Origin: Triangularia verruculosa
Taxonomy: Eukaryota; Ascomycota; Sordariomycetes; Sordariales; Podosporaceae
DNA length: 64,000 bases
Reading direction: 5' to 3'
Assembly (NCBI GenBank): GCA_033296885.1
Contig: MU863899.1
Coordinates: 1 to 64,000 of the forward strand
A program made the position numbers and the translations under genes. The notes under the pieces are model-generated. The model made no database searches and was not told the DNA's origin. It was given only the letters and a program-made list of their open reading frames with translations. The stretch's first letter is position 1; each line of letters starts with the position of its first letter. Shown one piece after another: positions 45,434 through 57,038 of this stretch.

Positions 45434-48400
45434 TCACCCAGCCATAGTAAGCGTATAACTCGTAATAACCCCCATCCTCTCGCTCGTCAGCTTCAAGCTA
45501 ATCCTCAACAACTCCCTCGCCACCTCCTGCTCCTCCCTCTGCATCCTCCCCCACCCCCCCTCATCCATCACCCAAACCACCACTCCCCCCTCGCTCTCCA
45601 CCACACACGTCGCCGTCCGGTTCGTCTCGCTAAAAAACGGCAACTCCCCACACGTAGTCCCCGCCACGATGCTCTCATACAGCATCCCCTGCGGGTGCTC
45701 ATACTCGGCCCTCAAAATCCCCGACTCCAGCAGATAAAACCCCTCCGCTGGCTCCCCCGACCGAAACAAAACCGTTCCGTGCGGGTACTCCCTCCTCTCA
45801 AAGTACCCCACCGCGCGGAACCAAAAGTCCTCGTTCTTGTCCGAAACGTCCTGGAAGATCCGGAGGATCAGCCGGAGCGGCTCCTTGAAGGATTGCCATT
45901 TCGACAGCTTGTCGCGGACTTCCATTGTCCCCAGCGAGTTTCTCGCTGCTTGTCGGAGGTGGGATCGTCTTGGCGACGAGCCCAGCAGGTCAGATGATGA
46001 GAAATGCGGGGATAGACTGGACGGGACGTCCAAGTTCGCACTCGGCCGAGGGGAGGGCTGCTGTTGTTGCTGTTGCTGGACCAGGAGTTGCTGCTCCTCC
46101 TCCTCTTGCTGCTTGGCGTAGAGGGTTTTGAGCAGCTCGTTCTCGCAGTACTCTAGCGCCGAGTTGAGTTCCGGGAGGAATTTCACCTCGATCCCGTCCT
46201 CCCCTAACCCAACTGCGCGGAGACTGCGGCCTAGGGCGCGTTCGGGCCCGACGCCGCTGATGGCGAGCTCGATGCCCCTGCCGTTGAGCAGGCGGCTGAT
46301 GGTGTTGAAGACTTCGCCTGCGGAGTAATCCAACCCAGTCACAAGCCACAGGTCCAAGATGAGGAACCTGATGGGGCGTTTGTTGAATTGTTCCTCAGTA
46401 ATGAGGTCCCGGATTTTCTCCTCGACGCTGACGATGGTGCCAAAGAAGAGATACCCCGAAAGCTTGATGATGTTGATCTGGCGACCAACTTGGCGCAAGT
46501 AGTGCTGCTGCGTAGGATTTCTCCTGACTGTTGAGCCCACCACCTCTCCTGAATAACTGGCTCGAACGGCGGGAACCCGCGAAGCCTGGACAATCAACGA
46601 GATGAACGCCAGCAAAATACCCACTCCGATGCCCACGACAAAATCGTAGATACCCATAATCAAAACAATAACAATCACGGTAAGATACTCCAACAGCTTG
46701 AGCTTCTTTCTGGGCTGCCACACGGCCTCCAGCAGCAGCTCAAACCCAAGATCAAAGATCAAGACGCCGACCATCATGATAGGAATGAAACCAATCAGGG
46801 AAGGCCCAATCATCATAACCAAAAAGGTAAGAGCGGCCAGCAGAAATCCAGCCAGCCGACTGTCACCACCCGAGCGCATGAAGAACAGACTGTTCGCGTA
46901 GACGAGATAGTTCTGAATACTGCCGACGCATCCGGAGAAGAAGTTCGAGTACCCGTGCAACTTGAGTTCATGATCAAGATCAGCATGGTCCTCGCCGACA
47001 TTCAAGGCCAGCGCTGGGACGTTGATGGGGACGTGCAAGATCCCGAAAAAGGTGAGCGCAAGCATGGCAGGGACACACTGAACGATGGCGCCCCAGTCGA
47101 CAAGGTGGAATTCTGTAAATGACTGTTAGCGGGTCTTTCTACCATGGGCAACAGAGAAAGAAAAATACATACTGTAAAGCGTCCAGAAATACCACCAGGG
47201 CTCGCCCTCAGGAGGGCCCTCAAACACCCAGCCATCCCCTCTCAACTGCTCTGGATCCATGGCCCCGAACATTGAGACCACCGCATAGAATGCTGCAGGA
47301 ATGACAAGGATGTACAGAGGGAGGAAGAATTTGGAGGTGATCTTGGACTGGCCCCAAAACAAAATGATAGCAAGCACCAAGGGGATGATCCAGAGTGGAA
47401 CAGTGTCAGCCTGGGCGAGCTTCCTAAGGGTTTCAAGGTCGTAGTTCAGACTCCCGTCCATCCGCGCTGTCACTTCGAAGCCGGTGGCAACCAAGAACCA
47501 ACCGACGCCTCCGATGCAGCCAATCAAGATATGGCGAGGGATAAATCCAACGATATATCCAAACTCAAATTTGCCCATGAGGTAGAACACAGCGCCCGTC
47601 ATCATCGAGCTGAGTGCATAAGATGTGATGGTAGTCGCAATGACAGCGTCAGGCTTGTCTTCGCCTACCAAGGTGGTGATGGTAGCAGCCATGTTGTGGA
47701 AGAAGGGTACGACTTCAATCTAGTTGTCGTCAGTCATGTAGCATGGGAATCGGGGACGTGTTCACTTACAAGTTCAGACCCAACTCCACCCCTGAAGATA
47801 CTCCCACTCGAGAACGTCAACTGCGAAATAATGGTGCTCACATAGAAAATGGAAATACCAGCCGACCCCAAATGCGCAAAGATTGGGCTTCCCAATGGGA
47901 ACAAAATCATACCTGAAACCTGTTAGTGGGCACCCCAAACGTTCCTGATAGCGGTCGTACTTACCATATGACAAGGCATCCAAAATATTCAGCAACAACC
48001 CAACAATAACCGCCGGTATACAAGCAACAGGCGCAACCACAACATTCTGCCAGAGCGCATGGCGATCCCACCGCTTCGGGTTGCCAACAGTCTTGAAGCC
48101 TTTAGCCACCTTGTTCCCGCGCCCCTTAACAGAATCAACAGTCCTGTGTAGCCACCCCGTCCTCGAAGGGGCTTTCTGGCTCTCCAAATCCACACTTCCA
48201 TTCCTCCCATTACTAACCCCATAACCCCTCCTACTCTCCCTCGACCTAGTCGTAATCAACGGCGACATCTCATCGTCCTCCGTACCCCACCTTGATAGCA
48301 ACGGGCGTGGTTCACCCGTCGACACCCTACTCAAACTCCCAACATCATCATCCTCCTCCTCCACATCCTCCTCATCACCCGTCGCATCCACCACATCATC

Positions 48401-49105
48401 CTCCCGTATCTGATCCTCCTTCTGCGGCAGCAAGTACCTCTCCTCCGGAGGCGACCTCCTCAGCATGGCGGCAATCATCGAAGGCCCCTCTCCAGAATCA
48501 AGCCCGGCGGCGTTGTCCTCGTCGTCCAGCGGCTCCGGGGAAGGGGGCTCCGAGACTTCTTCTATCGTCTCTGCCGATCTCGACGCGCCGAGTTCGTTGG
48601 TTGTTGTTGGTTCGTGGGAAGAAGAAGAAGAAGCCGCGATTGCGTGATCGGGTCGAGCCGATGACGAGAGAGCGCGTGCTCGAGATAGGAACGAGGCACC
48701 GCGTCCGTCCTTCTTGTCTGATAAGAGGTAATCTGCGAGCTCGGCCGTATCAGCGCGGACGGAGCGGGCGGACTGGATGCTATCGAGACGGGCTACGGCA
48801 GGTTGGTGTTAGCTACTACTACATATGGAGGTAAAGGTCAGGTGGCGGGGGAAAGTAAACGTACCTGGATCTCTGACGGAACCGTGAATGTACGACCTCG
48901 TAGGTTCGCGATGTGTCACTGAGCCGACAGAAGAGGAAAGATACCTTCCATCCTTGTTGGTTTGGTGCTGCTGTGTGGTGGGTATTGGCTGTGGTGGGCT
49001 TGAGGTTACTATGGCTTGGTCCTCTGGGTCCGGAGAGTGGTGGGAGACAGTGGAAGACCGTCTTCTGGCCCACGGGGAGAATTGGCCAAAGACAGGGGAA
49101 GACAT
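45434..49105 (-). CDS. vsb1: Vsb1-like SulP transporter with STAS and cNMP-binding domains
   Basis: Five exons, complement of 48865-49105, 47965-48792, 47770-47912, 47173-47719 and 45434-47112; 1145 residues. Yeast Vsb1 (YGR125W) is a vacuolar membrane protein needed for basic amino-acid storage; despite the sulfate-transporter fold it is not a classical sulfate importer. Residues 1-325 are hydrophilic and acidic and include the conserved ARLDSIQSARSVRAD segment at the first junction. The SulP membrane core spans about 330-770 (LLLNILDALSYGMILFP, FGYIVGFIPRHILIGC, GFIPIMMVGVLIFDLGF). The STAS domain (about 790-915, IKLSGYLFFGTIVSVEE) follows, then an acidic and poly-Gln linker (about 925-945), then a cyclic-nucleotide-binding-like domain (about 1005-1110, FRSGEPAEGFYLLESG, CGELPFFSETNRTATC). 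The N-terminal two exons were rebuilt from frame continuity and GT/AG borders. Confidence 0.92.
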
Positions 49106-50542
49106 GGTTTCTGCTTGTAAACCAAGTCTCTAGGACCGTGTGTGTACTTTGTATCTGGGTGTGCGCGCGCAATCGGAAAAGAGAGCACCCCAGAAGATGC
49201 GGTACGTCCTGGGTATTCGGTTTGGATCAGGCTATCCAGAGGAGCGCATGTTGCAGAGCCACTAAAAGTCAAACTGGAAAGGCCAAGATCCCCGACCCCT
49301 ATTCCCCAAACAGGAACCCGATGACGGGCCCAAGGAGAGTGTCGGCGCAAAAGTATGTAGGTCGGCTGGTGGGTGCCGTGATGTCCTGCAGGCGGGATGG
49401 CTGTGAGACCGGCCGGTGGAGGTGGTATGCGATACACAATTGGAATATGTAAAGCCCAATGCACGCTTGAGCGAGTAGATATGCGCCCCGGTATGGCCGC
49501 AGGTCAGGTATTCGCCGGTCGGTGCTAGAAAGAAATATGCGCCTGGGATGGTGTGTTCATGTATTGAAGTTCACAGAGAAAGTGGTCGAAGGCTGGAAGC
49601 GGCGGCCAGGAGGGTTCTCGTCATACGGATATCCAAGACCGAAAAGATGCCTGCAACCGGTATTTTTGTACGTTTATTTTTTTTCCCTCTTGGAGCCCCA
49701 CCTACACCCAGGGACTTCCAGCTTCAGGCAGCACTAGAAAATAAGCTATGCGCCTCGCCCATTCGTAGCGTCTTGCTGTTTGGACCTTTCACTTACACAC
49801 GGTCTGGAACACGCAAAGATTGAACTGGATGGTGGGGGCAGAAGGTTCAAAGTCGTCATTAGCCCCATGCAAGTCAACTGAGAACAGTGCGAATTGGATT
49901 CTTGAAAAACCACAGCCTCCGATGCTCCGCGTACCGCACCCGCTTTTCTAAGCTGGCAGCAGAGACGCCCCTTATTCACATGAAAGCTATCGAAATTATC
50001 TCTATCGACGATCAGTTTCGCGATACTGCCGTGCTTGTTGAACCTCATCTTCTCCAACTTCTTGCGTCCATCTTCAACTTTTGATTCCTTGGCACGGCAC
50101 AGTGTCGCCACTGTGGTCCATCGCCCTTCGGTCGGAGGAAAAATTGAACTCGCCATGTGAGCTGAGGCGCCAACTCCTGCAGCCGCACCGCGGACAGCGT
50201 GGGAGCCGTTGTTGGATGATTCTCCAAAACTTCTCCAACGTCGCATGCATGCTGTGACGGCTGCGGCATTGCCTTGAGATGGACTGCTGAGCCCTGCTCA
50301 TGCAGGAGGTATTCTGACCCTCACGCCGAGATTGGTGAAATCAGCTTGCCAGACGCTCTCTGTGATATTGATCTCCGCTTTCCCGACTTGAACGGGAAGG
50401 CACCTTTTGCCGTCATGGTGGTGCGAGCTTTCGTCATCATTTGGTGGGAAGAGAGAGCTGTGTGCTCGTGAACATGGCGAGGAAAACAGCGGCCGGATAT
50501 ACTTCCATGGCTTCATGGTATTCTGGGCAATTTGGAAGCCCC
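49106..50542. other. intergenic between vsb1 and psf1
   Basis: The 1.4 kb lies between two minus-strand genes and should hold the vsb1 promoter and psf1 3' region. One open frame (49746-50246, minus, 166 codons) has a plausible start and charged stretches but no family I recognise and a poor C-terminus, so I leave it out. No RNA gene seen. Confidence 0.5.
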
Positions 50543-51307
50543 TCAGCCAAGTTTCTGAAGGTAGCCTTGCGCGATCAGGCGCTCGACATCGCCCTGTCTA
50601 ACATAGAACTGGCTGTTCTTGGTGAGGTTGATGGCCCTATGCAGTTGTTAGTCTCGCGGCATGCATGCAGAACCATCCGCGGAGAACGGCAGACCTACCC
50701 GTATTCCGTCTGGATCTCCCCCGCATCTTTGAGCACCCGCACGTCGATGAAGAGATCCCTCGGCGGCTCGAGACTGCCAGTCAGGTCGATATCTGTCCAC
50801 TGGCCCTTGTATGCCGCGAGGAGGTCGCCGTACTGTCGAACGTAGTCCTCCTCCTGTGGGCTCAGGCTGCTGCTTGCCCCACCATCGGCCGCGGCAGTTG
50901 CACCGTTGGCACCACCAGCTTGCTGCCCAGCAAGATCGAGCACATCCGACCCGCTCCAGACCAGCTCCTCCAGCTTGTCTGTCCTGGTGCGGTGGTAGGC
51001 AAGAAGGCACCGCTTGTTCCTCCGCATGGACAGGTGATTGACCAGTAGGGTGCAAGCCGTGGACTGGTCGGCAGATGGGTCAAATGACCCTTGAAAAGGC
51101 TCGAGGAGGCTGGCCACGTCCTTGTCCAAATCTCGAACCTCACGTGTCACAGCACGGACGAGCTCAGTCTGGTATGGCGGCAGGTGGGTGAGGTTCTGCA
51201 TGCGTTTGGCGTGTTGCACCTATTAGACAAGTGGGTGAGTGTTGAAGTCACTGCTGGGTTGTCCTATAGCTTACCAGCTTATTGCCTTGATCTCCGTACA
51301 TCGGCAT
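50543..51307 (-). CDS. psf1: GINS complex subunit Psf1
   Basis: Three exons, complement of 51275-51307, 50699-51219 and 50543-50636; 215 residues. Psf1 is one of four GINS subunits that join Cdc45 and Mcm2-7 in the CMG replicative helicase. The N-terminus (MPMYGDQGNKL, exon 1 only 33 nt) leads into HLPPYQTELVRAVTREVRD and the conserved MRRNKRCLLAYHRTRTDKLE block of the A domain. A Gly/Ala linker (GGANGATAAADGGASS) separates this from LAAYKGQWTDIDLTGSLEP and the small B domain (DLFIDVRVLKDAGEI, QFYVRQGDVERLI). The C-terminus GYLQKLG is the family end. Either of two ATGs, six bases apart (51307 or 51301), could start; the second matches the usual MYGD start. The gene is head-to-head with hsp78. 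Confidence 0.95.
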
Positions 51308-52519
51308 CTTGAAGTTGGAAAAATTGTTCGAGTTGTAAGGTGCTCTGGATTTCACTGTCTTTGGTTGGTGAGGTACGAGGACAATATGAGGAGTGAGAAA
51401 CCAACCAGCTGAAGGCGCGCCGCGTCGGGCTCCCATTTATTAGTTGGTCTGTGTAGGATATCTCATTGGACAATTGACGCGATAGTCCCACTTTAACTGA
51501 TTTCAACGAGCCTCCAGTAGGTATGCGCATAAAATATGGTCCCTAGTTATTCGCAGGCTCTGGTTTTATGGGAATCCGGGACATCAAGCTAGAGGAGCAT
51601 ATCGGTGTGGTGCTACTGAAAGTCACAAGGATGGGACGAGGTTTTCGATCCAAAAACATTTTTATATTTCTTCTGCAAGCACAATCCTAACACCTCCCAC
51701 GCACAACCAGCCGGCCTCAACGAACCGTGCTACTTCGATACGCCCTCGTGGCTGGATCGATCATTTAGGAATCAGACCGTTCGTCTGATATGTCTCTGAC
51801 GAATCTTGTTCTCACTATTGCAGCAACAGGTTAGCAGGAATTCCTTGCCTGGGCCAATGAATGCTTTCGCATAAGGTATTGGTGAAGTCAGAACGCATTT
51901 GCATGCTGGGTTTCGTCGTCATCTGCGGGGTCTTAAGCCGCTCGGCAACACGGACCAAAAATGATCATCATGAGAGAGGTAGAAGGAAAAAGAACAAGGA
52001 AGGTGCTGATAGACTTACCCATACGACGATGTAGCGACTGCTGCTGACAATGAGAACTCCTGACTGCGAGTAAATCGTTCCAATTGTACAGCAACAGTCA
52101 CTTGGATGGATAGGTCCAATCCATCCCAATCGAGAAATTCTGCGAAAGAACGCGAATTGTCGATTTTGCGACTCCAGAGAAAATGTTTCGAGGAACAACC
52201 TGCAAAGTTTCAAAAATAAAGCCTTAAAAATAACACGTTTGCGCACAGACCATATACAGTACTAGACCCACTCTGAAGATGGGCAAGCTCCGATAAGATA
52301 AAGCCTCTGTGTGGGGCCATGATGGAATCACCGAGAGCTTTCGAGCTCCCAGCCAGAGCTTCTGTATCCGTAGATGGTTCCAAGTAACCTCGCCACTGGT
52401 GACTTGTAAAGACGTTAAATTCAACGGGAGGCTCGGTTGGTATGCCCAAACTTGAAATCCCGTTGCCCGGCGACAACACCGTTGCAAACCCATAGAGAAA
52501 AAAAAGAGACAAAAACACC
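51308..52519. promoter_or_regulatory. divergent psf1/hsp78 promoter region
   Basis: Both genes start from this 1.2 kb. Two CCAAT pentamers stand close together near 52117 and 52126. An imperfect heat-shock-element-like array is at 52134-52146 (GAAATTCTGCGAA): GAA units ten bases apart, but the middle inverted unit is off register. This would suit heat induction of hsp78, but the match is weak. Confidence 0.35.
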
Positions 52520-54946
52520 ATGCAAGCGCGGTCACGGCTATTAACAGCAGCCTCCCGGCGCATGGCTGCTGCGTCGAGGGGAGCCCTTCGACAACGCCAG
52601 CTTCCACAAGCTCTCACTACAACCACGCCACATACAGCAGCTCTAGTAAACTCACTACGGCTTGTGCCATTTGCGGCAGCCCGACACTATTCCAATGGCA
52701 GACCACATCCACCCGGCGGCACCCACCGGATGAATCTGGGAGGGGAGCCCGAAAAGCCTGCTCTTGAACAATACGGTGTCGACTTGACAGCAAGAGCAAG
52801 AGATGGAAAACTCGACCCTGTCATTGGGAGGTCTGCCGAGATCCAACGCACGATACAAATTCTTTCGAGGAGGACAAAGAACAACCCGGTGCTCATCGGT
52901 AATGCCGGTGTAGGTAAAACGGCGATTCTGGAAGGGCTGGCCCTGGAAATCGTACGGGGAGCTGTTCCAGAGAGTATCAAGAACAAGCGGGTCATCAGTT
53001 TGGACCTTGGCTCGCTCATTGCCGGAGCCAAATTCAGAGGTGATTTTGAGGAGCGGCTGAAGAAGGTCCTGACCGAGGTGGAACAGGCAAATGGCGAGGT
53101 TATTCTCTTCATCGACGAGCTTCACACTCTTCTTGGCCTCGGCAAGGCTGAAGGATCTATTGACGCCTCCAACCTCTTGAAGCCCGCTCTTTCAAGAGGT
53201 GAGCTCCAGTGCTGCGGCGCTACCACTCTCGCCGAGTACCGCCAAATCGAGAAGGACGTCGCCCTGGCGCGAAGATTCCAACCCATCATCGTCAGTGAAC
53301 CTACGGTTCAGGACACAATCAGCATTCTCCGCGGCATCAAGGACAAGTACGAGGTCCACCATGGTGTCCGCATCACCGACGGCGCCTTGGTCGCCGCAGC
53401 GACTTATTCCAACCGGTATATCACGGATCGTTTCCTACCAGACAAGGCCATCGACCTGATGGACGAGGCAGCAAGCTCCCTTAGATTGCAGCAAGAGAGC
53501 AAGCCCGACGATATCCAACACCTCGACCAAAAGATCATGACCATTCAAATCGAACTCGAAAGCTTGCGCAAAGAGAAGGACATCGCAAGCAAGGAGCGCA
53601 GGGAGAAGCTCGAAGCCGACCTCAAGGCCTGCGAGGACGAAGTCAAGGTCTTGACCGAGAAATGGGAAAAGGAAAAGGCCGAGCTTGACGCCATCAAGCA
53701 AGCCCAAGCCGAGCTCGACAAAGCCAGAGTCGAACTCGAAGTTGCCCAGCGCGTCGGCAACTTTGGCCGCGCCTCAGAACTCCGGTTCGGCATCATCCCC
53801 CAGCTCGAACAAAAACTCCCCAAGGAAGACGACAGAAAGAGCGAAACCACCCTCATCCACGACTCGGTCACGGCAGATGACATCGCCAACGTCGTCTCCC
53901 GCATCACCGGCATCCCAATCTCCAAGCTCACCTCTGGCCACACCGAGCGCCTCATCCACATGGAGGACATCCTCCGCGAATCCGTCCGCGGCCAAGACGA
54001 AGCCCTCAAAGCCGTCTCGGACGCAGTCCGCATGCAGCGCGCCGGCCTCAGCGGCGAAAACCGCCCCCTAGCCTCCTTCTTCTTCCTCGGCCCCACCGGC
54101 GTAGGCAAGACCGAGCTCTGCAAGAAGCTCGCCGGGTTCCTCTTCTCGACCGAATCCGCCGTCGTCCGCTTCGACATGTCCGAGTTCCAAGAAAAACACA
54201 CCATCTCCCGCCTGATCGGCGCTCCGTCGGGGTACGTGGGCTACGAGGACGCGGGCCAGCTCACCGAGGCCGTCCGCCGCAAGCCCTACGCCGTGCTCCT
54301 CTTTGACGAATTCGAAAAGGCCCACCGCGACATTTCCGCTTTACTCCTCCAGGTCCTCGACGAAGGCTACCTCACCGACGCCCAAGGGCACAAGGTCGAC
54401 TTTAGAAACACAATCATTGTGCTGACGTCCAACCTCGGCGCCGAGATACTCGTCGGGGCGGACATGCTACATCCTTACAAGGAGACCGAAGACGGGGATA
54501 TCCACCCCGACATCAAGCGAGCGGTGATGGACGTGGTTCATAATCAGTACCCACCTGAATTTTTGAATCGTATCGACAGCTTTATTATCTTTAAGCGGTT
54601 AGCGCTGGAAGCACTGAGGGATATCGTTGACATCCGGCTGAAGGAACTCCAGCAGCGGCTGGACGACAGGCGGATCACGCTGGAGGTTCCGAATGAGGTG
54701 CGGCAGTGGCTGGCGGAGAGGGGGTACGACCCCAAGTTTGGCGCGAGGCCGCTGAACAGGCTGATCACGACCGAGATTGGGAACCGGCTGGCGGATAAGA
54801 TTATTCGGGGGGAGATCAAGACGGGGGATCACGCTGTTGTGGCTATGGATGCGGACGGGACGGGGTTGGTTGTTACTGGACACCCGGGAAAACCTGAGGT
54901 TGTGGAGGAGGAGCAGCCGAAGAAGGGAGAGGGGAAGGGAGAGTAA
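52520..54946 (+). CDS. hsp78: mitochondrial Hsp78 (ClpB-type AAA+ disaggregase)
   Basis: Single exon, 808 residues. Hsp78 dissolves aggregated proteins in the mitochondrial matrix with mtHsp70 (Ssc1). Residues 1-60 are Arg/Ser/Ala-rich without acidic residues, a matrix targeting signal (RSRLLTAASRRMAAASRG). As in other Hsp78s, the ClpB N-terminal substrate domain is absent; the first AAA+ module starts near 85 (EQYGVDLTARARDGKLDP), with Walker A GNAGVGKT (127-134) and Walker B VILFIDELHTLL. The coiled-coil middle domain follows (about 330-440, charged heptads). The second AAA+ module has GPTGVGKTE (about 522-530), LLFDEFEKAHRD (about 594) and ends with PKFGARPLNRLI (sensor 2). The C-terminal tail is Lys/Glu-rich. 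The start is the first ATG and gives the targeting peptide. Confidence 0.97.
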   Translation: MQARSRLLTAASRRMAAASRGALRQRQLPQALTTTTPHTAALVNSLRLVPFAAARHYSNGRPHPPGGTHRMNLGGEPEKPALEQYGVDLTARARDGKLDPVIGRSAEIQRTIQILSRRTKNNPVLIGNAGVGKTAILEGLALEIVRGAVPESIKNKRVISLDLGSLIAGAKFRGDFEERLKKVLTEVEQANGEVILFIDELHTLLGLGKAEGSIDASNLLKPALSRGELQCCGATTLAEYRQIEKDVALARRFQPIIVSEPTVQDTISILRGIKDKYEVHHGVRITDGALVAAATYSNRYITDRFLPDKAIDLMDEAASSLRLQQESKPDDIQHLDQKIMTIQIELESLRKEKDIASKERREKLEADLKACEDEVKVLTEKWEKEKAELDAIKQAQAELDKARVELEVAQRVGNFGRASELRFGIIPQLEQKLPKEDDRKSETTLIHDSVTADDIANVVSRITGIPISKLTSGHTERLIHMEDILRESVRGQDEALKAVSDAVRMQRAGLSGENRPLASFFFLGPTGVGKTELCKKLAGFLFSTESAVVRFDMSEFQEKHTISRLIGAPSGYVGYEDAGQLTEAVRRKPYAVLLFDEFEKAHRDISALLLQVLDEGYLTDAQGHKVDFRNTIIVLTSNLGAEILVGADMLHPYKETEDGDIHPDIKRAVMDVVHNQYPPEFLNRIDSFIIFKRLALEALRDIVDIRLKELQQRLDDRRITLEVPNEVRQWLAERGYDPKFGARPLNRLITTEIGNRLADKIIRGEIKTGDHAVVAMDADGTGLVVTGHPGKPEVVEEEQPKKGEGKGE

Positions 54947-56261
54947 GTAAGATGAATGAAGGGGGGGAGGAAGTGTAAGTTTTGTTGTAGGAAAAGAAAA
55001 AGTTTACAGTATATTATGCGCCGCTCCATGGTTGGGAAGGAAGGAAAGGGAAAACAGAACTTGGATCAAACCAGCAGATGATGATGAAGGGTGGGGGGAG
55101 GAGAGGTAGTTCATGCATGAAAAGTTATGGAGTCAAAGTTCATGATGGAACTTTTGTACATTATTTGTATTTTTTTCATTTTTTCCACTGTGTATAATAG
55201 GCAATGAGAAATGAGATATATGGCACGACTACTTTCACCTACCTCTTTGGCCCAATCTCATGCAGTTCAACATTTCCGTCGTAAATACTCGAGACTGTGT
55301 GGAACATGACGCAATCCCTAGGTACTCCAAGAACAAGCCAGAGCATCCCATCCTTTGTACACCCCCTCCCCCTCCCCAAAACCTCACCGGGAGCAACCAA
55401 GAAACCTCCCCATATCGCCTTGAATAAGCAAGGAACAAAGAAAATCCTCACCTCCACACTTGACACAACTATCAAAGACATCAACCGGCACTGATCTCCT
55501 CGAGAGCAAGTAGGTCGGCCATGCTACAAGTCCAACCTGTGTCGCGTGAGCCATATGGGTGCCCAACCGTTACGACCTCACCTACCTACCCAGGCCACAG
55601 AAACCATCACAATCACATTCACACAACTTGCCACACTCTCTTTCAAGCTATAAGCAAACACAAACTCGCATTACACCAAGCATGCTAGAGTACTCATAAC
55701 AATCGTGTATAGGAGAGAGAAAGAGAAAAAACACAACGACTGAAAAACGGAAAATCAAATTCATGATTAGCAACTGTGTTTACAGCCCTCAACACTCCTT
55801 CCACGCCCCTCCCCCCACAAGCAACAAAACACATCCATGCTTCCTCCCCTCAAAAACGTATTCCCCCTTTTTTTCTCCTTCCCTTTCCAGGTACCTCTGC
55901 ATCCTTCGGTATATCATTAGACGTAAGACGTAAAGAACCAGGCTGAGAGAACAAGGTCGGGGGCGTTGGGGGGAAGTAGTAGATGGACTGTTGTTCTCTC
56001 CTGACGATGTATCAAATTGTACAAGATTCCAAGCCAATACGCCCCCCGTCTTTCCGAAAAGTGACCAGGTTTGAAAGAGAGTGTCGATTCTCCCTCTGCT
56101 TCTTCTCATCGTGAACGGTAGTCACCATAGAGGTATCAACCGCCGTGTGTAATGTTCATGGACCAGTCGATTGTCTAAAAAACGGGTATATTTGAGAGCA
56201 CAATCGAACCATGCTTGACGGACCGGCGAAGGGAACCGGCCTTGAATGTTCTGCGTTACAT
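54947..56261. other. convergent 3' region, hsp78 and arf1
   Basis: The 1.3 kb is between two stop codons. It holds purine-rich DNA right after the hsp78 stop, then A/C-rich DNA on the plus strand, and a CACCTACCTACCC element (55579-55591). No gene seen. Confidence 0.5.
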
Positions 56262-57038
56262 TTATGACTTCTTCTTGAGCTCGCTGGAGAGCCAGTCGAG
56301 ACCTTCGAACAGACCGTCACCGGAAGTGGCGCAAGTGGATTGAATGTACTGTGGTGAGAGTTAGAAGGCTGCCGCTCAATGTAGATACTGCCAAGACGGC
56401 GAAAACATACCCAAACGCGTTGTCTCAAGCTGTGGAGGCCAAGCTTGTCTGTGATCTCAGCAACGCTCATGGCGTTCTACAAACACGTCAGTATGATTAA
56501 TCAGGTAGGCTTGATTGGTTTTGGTTGCTTACAGGCAAATCTTGCTTGTTGGCGAAGACAAGGAGAAGAGCGTCCCGCAGCTCATCCTCGTTGAGCATGC
56601 GCTGGAGCTCTTCGCGAGCCTCGGGGATACGGTCACGATCGTTGGAGTCGACGACGAAAATGATACCCTGGGTGTTCTGGAAGTAATGTCTCCAGAGGGG
56701 GCGGATCTTGTCCTGTCCACCGACATCCCACACGGTGAACTGAATGTTGGCATACTCGACAGTCTCGACGTTGAAGCCTTGATAGCAGAATAATGTCAGC
56801 TTGATGTTTTCATGGGATCGGACATGTTTCGGAAATGCCCGAACACGGGAGAGGGTGGGGATGGTGTAATCGTACCGATGGTGGGGATGGTGGTGACGAC
56901 CTCACCAAGCTTGAGCTTGTAAAGAATGGTGGTCTTGCCAGCAGCATCGAGACCGACCATGAGAATTCTCATTTCCTTCTTGTTGAAGACGAACAGGCCC
57001 TTCAACATGTCCTGGAGTTTGGAGGCGGCGAGACCCAT
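56262..57038 (-). CDS. arf1: ARF-family small GTPase (Arf1 type)
   Basis: Four exons, complement of 56876-57038, 56533-56777, 56411-56476 and 56262-56348; 186 residues. Arf1 recruits COPI and adaptor coats to Golgi membranes in its GTP state. The N-terminus MGLAASKLQ has Gly2 for myristoylation. G boxes: GLDAAGKT (G1), DVGGQ (G3), NKQD (G4) and CATSG (G5); WDVGGQDKIRPLWRHYFQ is diagnostic. Between the amphipathic helix and the KKEMRIL core there are about four to six extra residues (KGLFVFN) relative to yeast Arf1, an unusual spacing. The C-terminus is SSELKKKS. Upstream, a GTAAGT donor (57557) and TTTACAG acceptor (57095) mark a likely 463-nt intron in the 5' leader. The gene is head-to-head with emp24. 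Confidence 0.95.

Noticed and set aside
49746..50246. Open frame of 166 codons, minus strand, downstream of psf1, with a charged middle (RKKLEKMRFNK).
   Set aside because: No family recognised, the C-terminal third looks random, and a competing frame exists on the other strand. It may deserve RNA evidence but I cannot support it.
52134..52146. Heat-shock element for hsp78.
   Set aside because: Only two of three GAA-type units are in register; kept as a weak note in the promoter entry rather than as a feature.
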